A stretch of DNA of 64,000 bases from the NCBI RefSeq assembly GCF_014204945.1, contig NZ_JACHMN010000002.1, forward strand, positions 62,001-126,000, read 5' to 3'. Below are positions 7,274 through 16,368 of the stretch, piece by piece. Below the pieces are notes generated by a model. The model had not been told where the DNA came from, ran no database searches, and saw only the letters and a list, made by a program, of their open reading frames with translations. The position numbers and the translations under genes were made by a program. This DNA comes from Allocatelliglobosispora scoriae. GTDB lineage: Bacteria; Actinomycetota; Actinomycetes; Mycobacteriales; Micromonosporaceae. How positions within the stretch are numbered: the first letter of the stretch is position 1; every line of letters begins with the position of its first letter.

Positions 7274-10200
7274 TCAGGCCGGGGTGGTGAAGGTGTAGCT
7301 GCCCGAGGGCAGGTGGTAGACGGCGGCGCCGGCGGCGTAGCCGAAGGAGACCGCCTGGGCCGGAGCCGTCACCGCGGCCGCCGACGAGGCGGGGACCTTG
7401 ACGATCGCCGAGGTCCCGACCGGGATCGTGACCCGCAGTGTGAGCGTTCCGCCGGAGCTGGTCCAGTCACTCACCGCCTGGCCGTAGGGGGTCTCGTAGG
7501 CCGACTTCGCCGAGGTGAGACCACCTCCGACCTTCGGCGCGACGACCAGCGACTTGTAGCCGGGGCTGCCCGGTGCCAGGCCGCCGACCTGCTTGTAGAG
7601 GAAGTCGCCGACCGAGCCGAGGCCGTAGTGGTTGAAGGAGTTCATCCCGACGTCGTTGAGGCTGCCGTCGGTGCGGATGCCGTCCCAGCGCTCCCAGATC
7701 GTGGTCGCGCCGCGGCTGAGCATGTAGCCCCAGCCGGGGAAGCCGGGCTGCAGCAGGATCTGGTAGGCGATGTCGGCCCGCCCGTTGTCGGCGAGCACCG
7801 GCAGCAGGTTCTCCACGCCGAGGAAGCCGACGGTGAGGTGCCCGCCGCTGGCGGCGACCTTCGCGACCAGCTTGTTGACCGCCGGGCCGACCAGGTTCGC
7901 CGGGAGCAGCCCGAAGGCGAGCGCCAGGACGTAGCCGGTCTGGGTGTTGCCCGCGACCGTGCCGTCACCCGAGACGAACCGGCTGGTGAAGGCGGCGGCG
8001 ATCTGATTGGCGAGGTTGCCGTAGGTGGTGGCCTCGCTCGGGTGCCCGGTCGCCGCGGCCATCTCCGAGACGAGCCTGGCGGCGTGGGCGAAGAACGCCG
8101 TGGAGATGATGTTGCGGGCGGTGTCGTCGTTGACGTTGAGCCAGTCGCCGTAGCCGCCCTGGTCCCGGATCAGGTCCGCGGCGGCGGTGCTGCGCAGGTA
8201 GTCCACCCAGCGGGTCATGTTGCTGAAGTGGTCGCGGACGACGGCGATGTCGCCGTAGCGCTGCCACAGCGTGTAGGGCACGATCACACCCGCATCGCCC
8301 CAGCCCGCGGTGCCCGCGCCGCAGCACACGTAGGGTGCGGTGTCGGTGAAGGCGCCGTTGGCGAGCTGCGCGTCGGTGAGGTCGTCGGTGAACTTGTCGA
8401 GGAACCCGGCGACATCGACGTTGAAGGTCGAGGTCGCGGCGAAGCTGGCGATGTCGCCGGTCCAGCCGAGCCGCTCGTCGCGGTTGGGGCAGTCGGTCGG
8501 GATCGAGAGCATGTTGGAGCGCTGACCCCAGACGATCGCCTTCTGCACCTGGTTGAGCATGGCGTTGGAGGTGGTGAGGGTGCCGAGCTGCGAGCCGGAG
8601 GTCCAGGCCGCCTGGCCGGTGACGGTGCTCGCGGTCGGGGTGCCGGGGAAGCCGGTGAGCTCGACGTACCGGTAGCCGTGCACGGTGAAGCGCGGTTCGA
8701 AGACCTCTTCGCCACCCGTTCCGGCGAGGGTGAACCTGTCGGTGGCGAGCCCGGCGACGCGCAGGTTGGCGGTGTAGAGGGTGCCGTTGGCGTTGAGGAT
8801 CTCGCCGTGGCGCATGGTGACCGTGGTCCCGGCGTCGCCGGTGACACGCAGCCGGTTCCAGCCGGTGAAGTTCTGGCCCATGTCGAAGATCCAGACCCCG
8901 GCCTGGGGCTGGGTCACCGCGATCGGGGTGAACTGCTGCTGCACCGTGACACCCGGGTCGACCTGCGACACGAGCGCCGGCAGGGTGCCGGTGCGGACGG
9001 TGACCGCGCCCCACGCCGCGTCGTTGAAGCTCGCCGAGTCCCACCCGGTGACGGCGCGGCGGGCATCGACCGTCTCACCCATGTAGAGGTCGTCGGCGCG
9101 GATCGGACCGGCGGCGGTCTTCCAGGTGCTGTCGGTCTTCACCACCGAGGTCGTGCCGTCGGTGAAGGTGAGGTGCAGCTGCGCGGCGTAGTAGGGCTGG
9201 GTGCCGTATCGCTGCGAACCGGCCATGCCGAGGCTGCCGGAGAACCAGCCGTTGCCGAGCCACGCGCCCAGGGCGTTGTTGCCCTGCTGGATCTGCGACG
9301 TGACGTCGTAGACCTTGTACTGCAACCGCTTGGTGTAGTCGGTCCAGCCCGGTGCGAGCACGTCGCTGCCGACCTTGGCGCCGTTGAGCCGGGTCTCGTG
9401 CAGGCCCAGCGCCGTGGTGAGCAGCCGGGCACTCGCGACCGGCTTGCTGACGGCGAAGGTCTTGCGTACCAGCGGCGACACCTTCCCGATGAGCACGTTG
9501 GCACCCCACGGACCGCTGCCGTAGGTGACCAGCGCCCGCGCGGCGACCCAGCCGCTGTCGTTGTAGCCCGGCTGCTCCCAGCCCGAAGGGTTGGTCTGCG
9601 ACGCCTTCCAGCTCGCGTCGGTGTTGACCGTCGCGAAGCCGGGGATCGTGAGCTGGGCGATCACGCCCGTCGGGGACTGGGTGGTGTTCTGGCTGGAGAT
9701 CGCGATCGAGTTGGTGCCCGACCGCAGCCGGCCGGAGAGGTCGACGACCGAGGCCTGCTTCCACGAGTCCGTCGCCCGGACCGAGGTGCTGACCTGGGTG
9801 CCGTTGACCCAGACATCGGCGGTGTCGTCACCGGTCACGACGAGGGAGCCGCCCGCCGGGGCCGAGGCGAGGCTGAAGGTCTTGCGGAAGAAGCGGGTCA
9901 TCGGCGGCAGGCCCGCGATCGGATCGCCCTCCGGGTACCAGATCCAGCTCGAACCGGTCAGCCCGGCCGAGGTCACCGGCTGTCCGATGAACGCGCCCTG
10001 CCACTCGCTGCCGGGGGCTCGCAGGCCCATCTCGAAGTTCTGGGTGCCGCTCCAGGCACCGGCACGGCCCTGGGTGTCCCAGACCCGGACGCGCCAGAAG
10101 TAGCGGCGCAGCGTCATGAGCGCGGGTCCGGCGTACTCGACGTCGACTGAGGTCGCGCTCGCGACCCGGCCGCTGTCCCAGACGTCGCCGGTGTTGCTGC

Positions 10201-10984
10201 CGGCCAGCGCGCTGGTGCTGGCCACGATCACCTGGTACGCCCCCTGCCGCTGCGGCGCCGCCGAGGAGAGCTTCCACCCGAACCTCGGCTTCGCCGCGTC
10301 CACGCCGAGCGGGTTGACCCGGTGCTCGGTCGTGGCGCTCGCGACGCCCAGCCCCGACGCGGAGGTGTTCTCGGGAGCGATGACATCGGAGTTCCACGGC
10401 GCCATGCCGTATGCGCCGAGGTCGGCGGCGGTCGGCCAGCCGCCGTCGTTGAACCCCGGCTGCTCCCAGCCCGCCGGTGAGGTCTGCGACGCCTTCCAGG
10501 AGCCGTCGGTGATCAGGTCCAGGGTGCTGGAGCCGACGATCCTGACCCGCCCGATCAACCCCGCCGGGCTCGCCGACGTGTTGCGGGCGACGATCGCGAG
10601 GGTGTTGCTGCCGCCCACGACGAGCGCGGACTGCAGGTCGAGGTAGAGGCCCTGCTTCCAGGAGTCCGTCGCCCGGGTGGACCCGGCGATCGGGGTGCCG
10701 TTGAGCCAGACGTCGACGGTGTCGTCGCCGGTGAGGACGAGCTGCGCTTCACTGATCGTGCCGGACGGCGCGGTGAAGGTCTTGCGGAAGTACCGGTCGC
10801 CGATCGGGGCGCCGGTGGCCGGGGCGCCTTCCGGGTACCAGAGCCAGTGCGCACCGGAGAGGCTGACCGGGGCCGCCGCCTGGGCGGGCGTTGTCCCGAT
10901 CGCGATGCCGGACGAGACGAGGACGACGGAGGCAGCGGCGGCGGTGAGCCATCGCCGGTGCCGTTTCAGTGCGGGGATTGACAT
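7274..10984 (-). CDS. Secreted GH78 alpha-L-rhamnosidase with duplicated accessory module
   Basis: This enzyme would release terminal alpha-L-rhamnose from plant or microbial glycans outside the cell. ATG at 10984 has GGAG upstream and opens a signal peptide ending TTPAQAAA; the open frame upstream of it is not needed. The 1,236-residue protein has two copies of a beta-sandwich module (about residues 38-195 and 340-505; shared landmarks WYPEG, RATDSWKQ, SWKASQT and WEQPG), separated by a fibronectin-like domain. The GH78 catalytic barrel follows, with the signature DCPNRDERLGWTGD near residues 828-841. A LacI-type operator lies upstream and a strong terminator downstream. It is divergent from an MFS permease gene, suggesting uptake of the released sugar. 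Confidence 0.92.
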   Translation of the reverse strand: MSIPALKRHRRWLTAAAASVVLVSSGIAIGTTPAQAAAPVSLSGAHWLWYPEGAPATGAPIGDRYFRKTFTAPSGTISEAQLVLTGDDTVDVWLNGTPIAGSTRATDSWKQGLYLDLQSALVVGGSNTLAIVARNTSASPAGLIGRVRIVGSSTLDLITDGSWKASQTSPAGWEQPGFNDGGWPTAADLGAYGMAPWNSDVIAPENTSASGLGVASATTEHRVNPLGVDAAKPRFGWKLSSAAPQRQGAYQVIVASTSALAGSNTGDVWDSGRVASATSVDVEYAGPALMTLRRYFWRVRVWDTQGRAGAWSGTQNFEMGLRAPGSEWQGAFIGQPVTSAGLTGSSWIWYPEGDPIAGLPPMTRFFRKTFSLASAPAGGSLVVTGDDTADVWVNGTQVSTSVRATDSWKQASVVDLSGRLRSGTNSIAISSQNTTQSPTGVIAQLTIPGFATVNTDASWKASQTNPSGWEQPGYNDSGWVAARALVTYGSGPWGANVLIGKVSPLVRKTFAVSKPVASARLLTTALGLHETRLNGAKVGSDVLAPGWTDYTKRLQYKVYDVTSQIQQGNNALGAWLGNGWFSGSLGMAGSQRYGTQPYYAAQLHLTFTDGTTSVVKTDSTWKTAAGPIRADDLYMGETVDARRAVTGWDSASFNDAAWGAVTVRTGTLPALVSQVDPGVTVQQQFTPIAVTQPQAGVWIFDMGQNFTGWNRLRVTGDAGTTVTMRHGEILNANGTLYTANLRVAGLATDRFTLAGTGGEEVFEPRFTVHGYRYVELTGFPGTPTASTVTGQAAWTSGSQLGTLTTSNAMLNQVQKAIVWGQRSNMLSIPTDCPNRDERLGWTGDIASFAATSTFNVDVAGFLDKFTDDLTDAQLANGAFTDTAPYVCCGAGTAGWGDAGVIVPYTLWQRYGDIAVVRDHFSNMTRWVDYLRSTAAADLIRDQGGYGDWLNVNDDTARNIISTAFFAHAARLVSEMAAATGHPSEATTYGNLANQIAAAFTSRFVSGDGTVAGNTQTGYVLALAFGLLPANLVGPAVNKLVAKVAASGGHLTVGFLGVENLLPVLADNGRADIAYQILLQPGFPGWGYMLSRGATTIWERWDGIRTDGSLNDVGMNSFNHYGLGSVGDFLYKQVGGLAPGSPGYKSLVVAPKVGGGLTSAKSAYETPYGQAVSDWTSSGGTLTLRVTIPVGTSAIVKVPASSAAAVTAPAQAVSFGYAAGAAVYHLPSGSYTFTTPA

Positions 10985-11064
10985 GGCAACTCCTGGGGAC
11001 GTCAGGGCCTGAGCAGCGACCATCGACCGGACGATGACGATGTTCGTCGATGCTCCGGATGGAT

Positions 11065-11076
11065 TAAAACGTTTCA
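11065..11076. promoter_or_regulatory. LacI-family-like operator upstream of the rhamnosidase gene
   Basis: TAAAACGTTTCA matches 11 of 12 positions of the TGAAACGTTTCA type palindrome bound by LacI/GalR repressors. It lies 81 bases upstream of the rhamnosidase start. No LacI-family gene is in the window, so the regulator would act from elsewhere. Confidence 0.6.
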
Positions 11077-11161
11077 TTGCGAGGTCGGTGCTGAGACCAT
11101 AGGTGCCGTCCAACCTGGAGTCAATACATCGACGAAATACTCGCGAAACCTGCCGACCTGG

Positions 11162-11181
11162 TTGGCACAGAAGTGTGCCAA
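11162..11181. promoter_or_regulatory. Palindrome at the start of the permease gene
   Basis: TTGGCACA (11162-11169) and TGTGCCAA (11174-11181) form a perfect 8-4-8 inverted repeat ending 9 bases before the chosen GTG start at 11191. The position fits a repressor operator or a translation-blocking hairpin. The other possible start (GTG 11173) would lie inside it, which argues for the later start. Confidence 0.55.
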
Positions 11182-11190
11182 GATCACTCG

Positions 11191-12456
11191 GTGACCCCGC
11201 TGCAGCCCGACGCCCCCGGCACCGCTCCCACTCCTGCCGCGGTGCCGGTCATCCGCACGTCGCTGCTGCTGCTCGGCTACTTCGGGTTCATCAGCCTCGG
11301 CCTGCCCGACGGGCTGCTCGGCGTCGGCTGGCCGTCGATCGCCGACGAGTTCGGCGTCGCCACCGACACCGTCGGCATCCTGCTCTTCGCGGGCACCGCC
11401 GGTTACCTCGTCTCCAGCGTCGCGGCCGGATTCAGCATCGCCCGGCTCGGCGTCGGGCGCCTGCTCGCCGGGAGTACGGCACTCGCCAGCCTCGCCCTCA
11501 CCGGCTACGCCCTGGCGCCCTCCCTCGGCTTTCTCGTCCCGTGCGCCCTGATCGCCGGGCTCGGCGGCGGAGCCATCGACTCCGGACTCAACGCCTATGC
11601 CGCGGGCGCCTTCGGACCCAAGCACATGAACTGGCTGCACGCCTTCTTCGGCCTCGGCGTGGCGATCGGACCGCTGATCATGACCGCGGTGCTCAGCAGC
11701 GGGCTGTCGTGGCACTGGGGATACGGCATCGTCGCCTCCGGGCAGGCGCTGCTCGCGGTCGCGTTCGCCGTCTCCGCGAAGCTGTGGACCCAGCGCGGAC
11801 CCGGAGCGGAGCCGCAGGCGGTCGACCCGCAGGTTCCGATCGCCACAGCGGCACCGATCCCGATCGCGGTCACCCTCTCGATTCCGGCCGTGTGGCTCAG
11901 CGCGGCGATGTTCGCCGTCTACGTCGCGATCGAGATCGCCGCCGGTCTCTGGGCGTTCCTGCTGCTCACCGAAGGACGCGGTCTCGGCCCGGCGGTCGCG
12001 GGGGTCTGCGTCTCGGCGTACTGGGCGAGCCTTTTCGTGGGCCGGGTCGTGCAGGGCTTCGTCGTCGAGCGGCTCGGCACAGTCCGGATCCTCGTCGGCA
12101 GCCTGCTCGGCATGCTCGCCGGCTCGGCACTGATCGCCGTTCCCGGACCGGGCTGGCTCGCCGTGATCGGCCTCATGGTGGTCGGGTTCGCGGCGGCACC
12201 GGTCTTCCCGCTGCTCATGCTGACCACCGCCGACCGGGTCGGCGCGGCGCACGTCGACCGGGTGGTCGGCGTGCAGATCGGCGCGTCGGGCCTCGGCGGC
12301 GCCCTGCTGCCCGCGGGGGTCGGCGTGCTGATCAACCGATTCGGCGAGGACGCGCTCGGGCTGTGCCTGGTCCTGCTGTCGCTGATCCTGCTCGGCCTCT
12401 ACGCCGCGACCCGCCGCCCGGCAGCGAGGGCTGCGGTCGCCGATTCAGCACCCTAG
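11191..12456 (+). CDS. MFS transporter, sugar permease type
   Basis: A 421-residue integral membrane protein with about 12 hydrophobic helices in two six-helix halves. The pattern GLPDGLLGVGWPSIADEFG in the first helix region and the later WASLFVGRVVQGFVVERLG resemble the FucP/YfkF-like branch of the major facilitator superfamily. It probably exchanges a small sugar or drug for protons. Its position divergent from the rhamnosidase gene, with operator-like palindromes between, suggests import of rhamnose or a rhamnoside, but the substrate is inferred only from context. It converges on, and overlaps by 4 bases, the small secreted protein gene. Confidence 0.85.
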   Translation: MTPLQPDAPGTAPTPAAVPVIRTSLLLLGYFGFISLGLPDGLLGVGWPSIADEFGVATDTVGILLFAGTAGYLVSSVAAGFSIARLGVGRLLAGSTALASLALTGYALAPSLGFLVPCALIAGLGGGAIDSGLNAYAAGAFGPKHMNWLHAFFGLGVAIGPLIMTAVLSSGLSWHWGYGIVASGQALLAVAFAVSAKLWTQRGPGAEPQAVDPQVPIATAAPIPIAVTLSIPAVWLSAAMFAVYVAIEIAAGLWAFLLLTEGRGLGPAVAGVCVSAYWASLFVGRVVQGFVVERLGTVRILVGSLLGMLAGSALIAVPGPGWLAVIGLMVVGFAAAPVFPLLMLTTADRVGAAHVDRVVGVQIGASGLGGALLPAGVGVLINRFGEDALGLCLVLLSLILLGLYAATRRPAARAAVADSAP

Positions 12457-12701
12457 GCGTCCTGGTAGAACAGATTGAAGTAGTAGCCGTCGTAGAGCGT
12501 GCCGGATCTGTTCTGGTAGCGACAGGCTTGGGCGTAGTAGTCGTCCAGACTGTTGAAGTACGCCCGGTCGTCATCGCATTGCGCAAGCGTGCCGTAGGGG
12601 CCCATCTCATACCACGCCGCTTGGGCTGGGCTCGCCGGCAGAACCACGACTGCCGCGGCGATGCCGAGCGCCGCCAGGGATGACCTCAGGAGAGCGCGCA
12701 C
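12453..12701 (-). CDS. Small secreted protein
   Basis: An 82-residue protein with a clear Sec signal peptide (residues 1-28, ending SPAQA) leaves a mature chain of about 54 residues. It is rich in Tyr and Asp with two Cys (AQCDDDRAYF and AQACRYQNRSG) that could form one disulfide. I do not recognise the family; similar short Tyr-rich secreted proteins are common in actinomycetes. It is monocistronic, tail-to-tail with the permease gene. Confidence 0.75.
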   Translation of the reverse strand: MRALLRSSLAALGIAAAVVVLPASPAQAAWYEMGPYGTLAQCDDDRAYFNSLDDYYAQACRYQNRSGTLYDGYYFNLFYQDA

Positions 12702-12848
12702 AGCATCCGTCCCTTCTATCGATTGATAGAAAGATATCAGTCAAATGCCATCCCCGGCAGCGGCCGAGCGGCCCACCGCCCCCGCGACCGCCGTCATCCA
12801 CCTGTCGGGCTCGCCGCCGCACCCGGTGGCGAGCCCGATCCGGCCGAA

Positions 12849-13445
12849 TCACTCCTGCGCCGGCCAGATCGTCGCCTGGATCTCGTAGCCGCCCTCGACG
12901 GGCTTGACGAACCGCACCGCCACGATGCGCCCGGCGCCGCGGGTCCGCACGCAGAACACCGCACCCTGGTCGAACGCCGCCTGGCTGACACCGTGTGAGC
13001 GCAGCAGATCCGCGCAGTCGCGAGCCGTCGGCGCCGCCGCCTGATTCCACCGGGCGACGTTCTTCAGCCCCACACCGTAGGCCACGATGTGCCCGCCGCC
13101 GTCGTAGACGTCGATCCCCGTGCTCAGGCGGGAACTCGGCGGAGTCACGTCGAAGTCCACGCCGCTGTTGTCGAAGGTCAGCGGGCCGGTCCACGGCAGC
13201 CCGCCGACCGGCTCCACCGGGGCGGACGTGTCCGGTGCCGTCGTGGCGGGGTCGGCCTCCGGTCTCGCCGACGCCGGAGCGGAGTCCACCGCTGCGACGG
13301 GAGCATCGTCGTCTCCCACCACCTGGTAGATCAGCGTCCCCGCCGCCACCAGCGCCGACAGCAGGGCGGCGATCGCGGTGAGGACACCGGCGAAGCTGGT
13401 CCAGAACGAGGGACGCGGCGCCGACGGTGATTGATCAAGCTGCAT
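12849..13445 (-). CDS. Bitopic membrane protein with extracellular domain, function unknown
   Basis: The 198-residue protein has a short cytoplasmic N-terminus, one hydrophobic helix (about residues 20-42, ALLSALVAAGTLIYQVV), a Pro/Ala/Asp-rich linker and an extracellular domain with two Cys (RDCADLLRS and AVFCVRTRG). The linker after a single helix suggests a surface-exposed domain held away from the membrane. ATG at 13445 begins MQLDQSPSAPRP; a GTG 7 codons upstream is the alternative. No family is recognised and there is no operon partner. Confidence 0.75.
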   Translation of the reverse strand: MQLDQSPSAPRPSFWTSFAGVLTAIAALLSALVAAGTLIYQVVGDDDAPVAAVDSAPASARPEADPATTAPDTSAPVEPVGGLPWTGPLTFDNSGVDFDVTPPSSRLSTGIDVYDGGGHIVAYGVGLKNVARWNQAAAPTARDCADLLRSHGVSQAAFDQGAVFCVRTRGAGRIVAVRFVKPVEGGYEIQATIWPAQE

Positions 13446-13588
13446 TCGTACATTATGGAGGCCCACACCGACCGCCCGTCGGCCTCGGATACGGCGGTGC
13501 TCTGACGTTCGGCCGAGCGGACGCGACGGATGGTGTCCGGCCGAGCCACCTCCCGGCGCGAATGCCCACTCGGTCCTAGGGTGGAGGC

Positions 13589-14680
13589 ATGGTTGATCGT
13601 CAGCGGGTGCTGGCCTTCCGGATACACGCCCAGCAGCTCGACCGGGCGCGCGGCACGGTGGGCCACACCGCCGTACTCGACATCGGGGTGCAGGACACCG
13701 GCCCCGACGGTGCCCGCTGGGCCCTCGCCTGCCGCGGCGTCGATGTCGCTGCGCTCACCGGCAAGGACCTGATCACGCTCTGGACCGTCCGCGGCGCACC
13801 CCACCTCTACCGCCGCGCCGACACCGGCAAGGTCGCGGCGGCGGTCGAGCCGTTCTCCGAGGCCGACGCCGCCAAGCGGATCTACGACGCGGCGAAGCCG
13901 TTGAAGGCCGCCGGAATCGAGATCCTCACCGCGCTCGACGATGTCGCCGCCCACCTGCGCGACATCGTCACCGACCCCACCGTCAAAGGCGACGCCTCCG
14001 GGCGGCTGGCCAAGGTGATGACCGAGCCCTACCTGCGGTTCTGCCGCCCGTGCAACGCCACCCACCTCTACGAGATGCCGTTCCGGCTCGCCGCCGTGCG
14101 GGCCGGTCTGGAGCTCCAGCCCGACACCTCGCCGCCGGTCCTGCAGCGCATCCCCGGCTTCCGCAAGGCGGCCACGGCCGGTGACCGGCACGACCTCATC
14201 CGTGCCTACCTGCGTCTGCTCGGCCCGGCCACCCCCAAGCACGTCGCCGACTACCTCGACGCACCCGTGAAGGACGTCACTGCCCACTGGCCCGACGACA
14301 TCGTCGAGGTGACGGTCGGCGGGGAGAAGCGATCGCTGCTCGCCGCCGACGAGAAGGCCCTGCACGCGGCCGAGGTCGAGGGCGTACGCCTGCTCGGCCC
14401 CTTCGACCTCTTCCTCCAGGCGAAGGACCGCGCCACGGTGGTGCCCGACGCCGCCCACGCCAAGGAGCTGTGGCCGGTGCTGGGCCGCCCCGGCGCCGTC
14501 CTCGCCGACGGCGAGCTGGTCGGCACCTGGCGTCCCCGCAAGGCCGGCCGGAAGTTCACCGTCGCCGTCCAGCCCTGGCACAGGCTGTCCGCAGCGACCC
14601 GGGCAGCCGTCACCGAGCAGGCCGAACGCCTCGCCGCCTTCCGGGGCATCGCCCTCACCGGCGTCGACGTCGGCGGCTGA
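13589..14680 (+). CDS. Winged-helix DNA-binding domain protein (HTH_42 / YcaQ-like)
   Basis: A 363-residue cytoplasmic protein with the layout of the HTH_42 (AlkX/YcaQ-type) family: an N-terminal part ending in the WTVRGAPHLYR segment (about residues 65-75), a middle winged-helix region (YLRLLGPATPKHVADYLDAP, about residues 210-229) and a C-terminal part with GPFDLFLQAKDR and a LADGELVGTWRPRKAGRK strand pair. Some members of this family are DNA glycosylases acting on interstrand crosslinks or abasic sites; whether this one is active is not shown by sequence. It precedes the phosphatase gene by 18 bases and may be co-transcribed. Confidence 0.8.
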   Translation: MVDRQRVLAFRIHAQQLDRARGTVGHTAVLDIGVQDTGPDGARWALACRGVDVAALTGKDLITLWTVRGAPHLYRRADTGKVAAAVEPFSEADAAKRIYDAAKPLKAAGIEILTALDDVAAHLRDIVTDPTVKGDASGRLAKVMTEPYLRFCRPCNATHLYEMPFRLAAVRAGLELQPDTSPPVLQRIPGFRKAATAGDRHDLIRAYLRLLGPATPKHVADYLDAPVKDVTAHWPDDIVEVTVGGEKRSLLAADEKALHAAEVEGVRLLGPFDLFLQAKDRATVVPDAAHAKELWPVLGRPGAVLADGELVGTWRPRKAGRKFTVAVQPWHRLSAATRAAVTEQAERLAAFRGIALTGVDVGG

Positions 14681-14698
14681 GACTGCCATACTCCCCGT

Positions 14699-16336
14699 GT
14701 GATCGGGGCACCGGAGGACAGTTCGCGTACCGAGGGCCTGTGGTGGCCCGGTAGCGTGCTGCGCCTGATCACCGGTCTGATCCTCGCCTTCGCGCTGCCC
14801 GCGGGAGCGACGCTGCTCGCCGACGCCCGCGCCCTCGGCACGTTTCCGTCCCTCCTCTACGTGCTGTGCGTCGTCATCGCGGCGCTGGTGGGGCGGCTGG
14901 CGGCCGGCACCGTCGCGGTGGCGGTCTCAGCCCTGATGCTGGACCTGTTCGTCATCACACCGATCGGTTCGCTGTCGCAGATCAGCAAGGACAACGCCGC
15001 CGACCTGGGCCTCTTCGTGGTGCTGAGCTGGGTGATCGCGGCGCTGATGGCACGGACCGAGCAGACCAGGGCGGTCTCCAAGCGAGCGCATCAGACCACC
15101 GAGACGGCCCACCGGCGCCTCGGCCTCATCGCCGACACGAGCAGGATGCTGGCGGCCTCCTTCGACCTGCCGACCAACCTGCACGCCGTCTGCGCCGCCA
15201 TCGTCGATCACGGCACGTTCACCCACGCGGCCGTCCTGACCACCCAGGCGGACGGCATCGAGATTCTCGCGGGGGCCCAGCGACGGGCCGCTAAGCCACA
15301 GCGCTGGTGGCGTTCCACGCCGTCGACGGCCACCCCGGCGGCCCGGATCGACACCGGCGCGGGCTTCGAGTCGGTCCCCGCCGCGCTGCGCAACCGCAGC
15401 ATCCGCATCCTGGACCCGGCCACGCGGCGCGGCAAGACCCGGTTCGGCCCCTGGCCCTACCGGTCGGGGCTCGTGGTGCCGCTGCTGATCGGCAACGACA
15501 TCATCGGCGCGCTCGTCCTGCTGGACACGGCGGAACGCCGGACCTACAGCCACCACGATGTCGTCTTCGCCCGCGAGATGGGCGAGCGCGTGGCCCGTGC
15601 CATCGACACCGCACGCAGCTATCAGCACCAGGCCCACATCGCCCGTACGCTGCAGCAGAGCCTGCTCCCGCAGACCCTGCCGCCGATCCCCGGGGTCACG
15701 GTGCACGCCCGGTACCAGGCCGGTGCCGGCACGGAGGTGGGCGGCGACTTCTACGACCTCTTCCCCATCGGCGACGACACCTGGCTGGTGGTCGTCGGCG
15801 ATGTCTGCGGCAAGGGACCCGAGGCCGCGGTCGTCATGAGCCTCACCCGCGCCACGCTGCGAGCCCTGGCGCTGCACGAGCACAGCCCGAAGCGGCTGCT
15901 GACGCTGCTCAACGAGGCACTGCTCGCCCAGTTGCACGACTACCGGTTCGTCACCGTCAGCCTCGCCACGCTGCGCCCCCAGGGCGGGCGACTCGTCGTC
16001 GACCTGGCCCTCGCCGGACACCCGCCACCCATCGTCCGCCGTGCCGGGACCGCCACCGCAGCCACCGACAGCTACGGCACGCTGCTGGGCGGGTTCCCCA
16101 ACATCCGTCTCGGCGAGACCAGCCTGGTGCTGGCACCGGGAGAGTCGATCGTCTTCTACACCGACGGCGTGGAGGACCATCAGACCTCCGCGAAAGACCA
16201 GGCCACGCGCCTACTGGAGCAGCTCGGCGACGCCCCCGCCGACCGGATCGCCGACGTCTTCACCGCGTCGGCACGCAACGCTCCCCCGGGCAAGCAGGAC
16301 GATCTCGTCGTCCTCACCCTCGAGCTGGACAGGTGA
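14699..16336 (+). CDS. Membrane-bound SpoIIE/RsbU-type serine phosphatase with GAF domain
   Basis: This 545-residue protein has about four N-terminal hydrophobic helices (residues 20-115, DUF4118-like), a linker helix, a GAF-like sensor domain (about residues 140-305) and a PP2C/SpoIIE phosphatase domain (about 315-545). The phosphatase domain carries the metal-binding signatures GGDFYDLF (near residue 346), VVGDVCGKGPEAA and FYTDGVED. Such proteins dephosphorylate anti-sigma-factor antagonists (STAS proteins). No kinase, antagonist or sigma gene lies nearby, so its partner is elsewhere. The start is GTG. Confidence 0.88.
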   Translation: MIGAPEDSSRTEGLWWPGSVLRLITGLILAFALPAGATLLADARALGTFPSLLYVLCVVIAALVGRLAAGTVAVAVSALMLDLFVITPIGSLSQISKDNAADLGLFVVLSWVIAALMARTEQTRAVSKRAHQTTETAHRRLGLIADTSRMLAASFDLPTNLHAVCAAIVDHGTFTHAAVLTTQADGIEILAGAQRRAAKPQRWWRSTPSTATPAARIDTGAGFESVPAALRNRSIRILDPATRRGKTRFGPWPYRSGLVVPLLIGNDIIGALVLLDTAERRTYSHHDVVFAREMGERVARAIDTARSYQHQAHIARTLQQSLLPQTLPPIPGVTVHARYQAGAGTEVGGDFYDLFPIGDDTWLVVVGDVCGKGPEAAVVMSLTRATLRALALHEHSPKRLLTLLNEALLAQLHDYRFVTVSLATLRPQGGRLVVDLALAGHPPPIVRRAGTATAATDSYGTLLGGFPNIRLGETSLVLAPGESIVFYTDGVEDHQTSAKDQATRLLEQLGDAPADRIADVFTASARNAPPGKQDDLVVLTLELDR

Positions 16337-16368
16337 CGAGAGCTCGAGGGTGATGTCCGCCGATGCGG

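Noticed and set aside
7124-10150. 1,008-codon open frame on the plus strand
   Set aside because: It is the antisense shadow of the GH78 gene, rich in Gly/Arg/Val with no recognisable domain; the minus strand encodes clear GH78 motifs.
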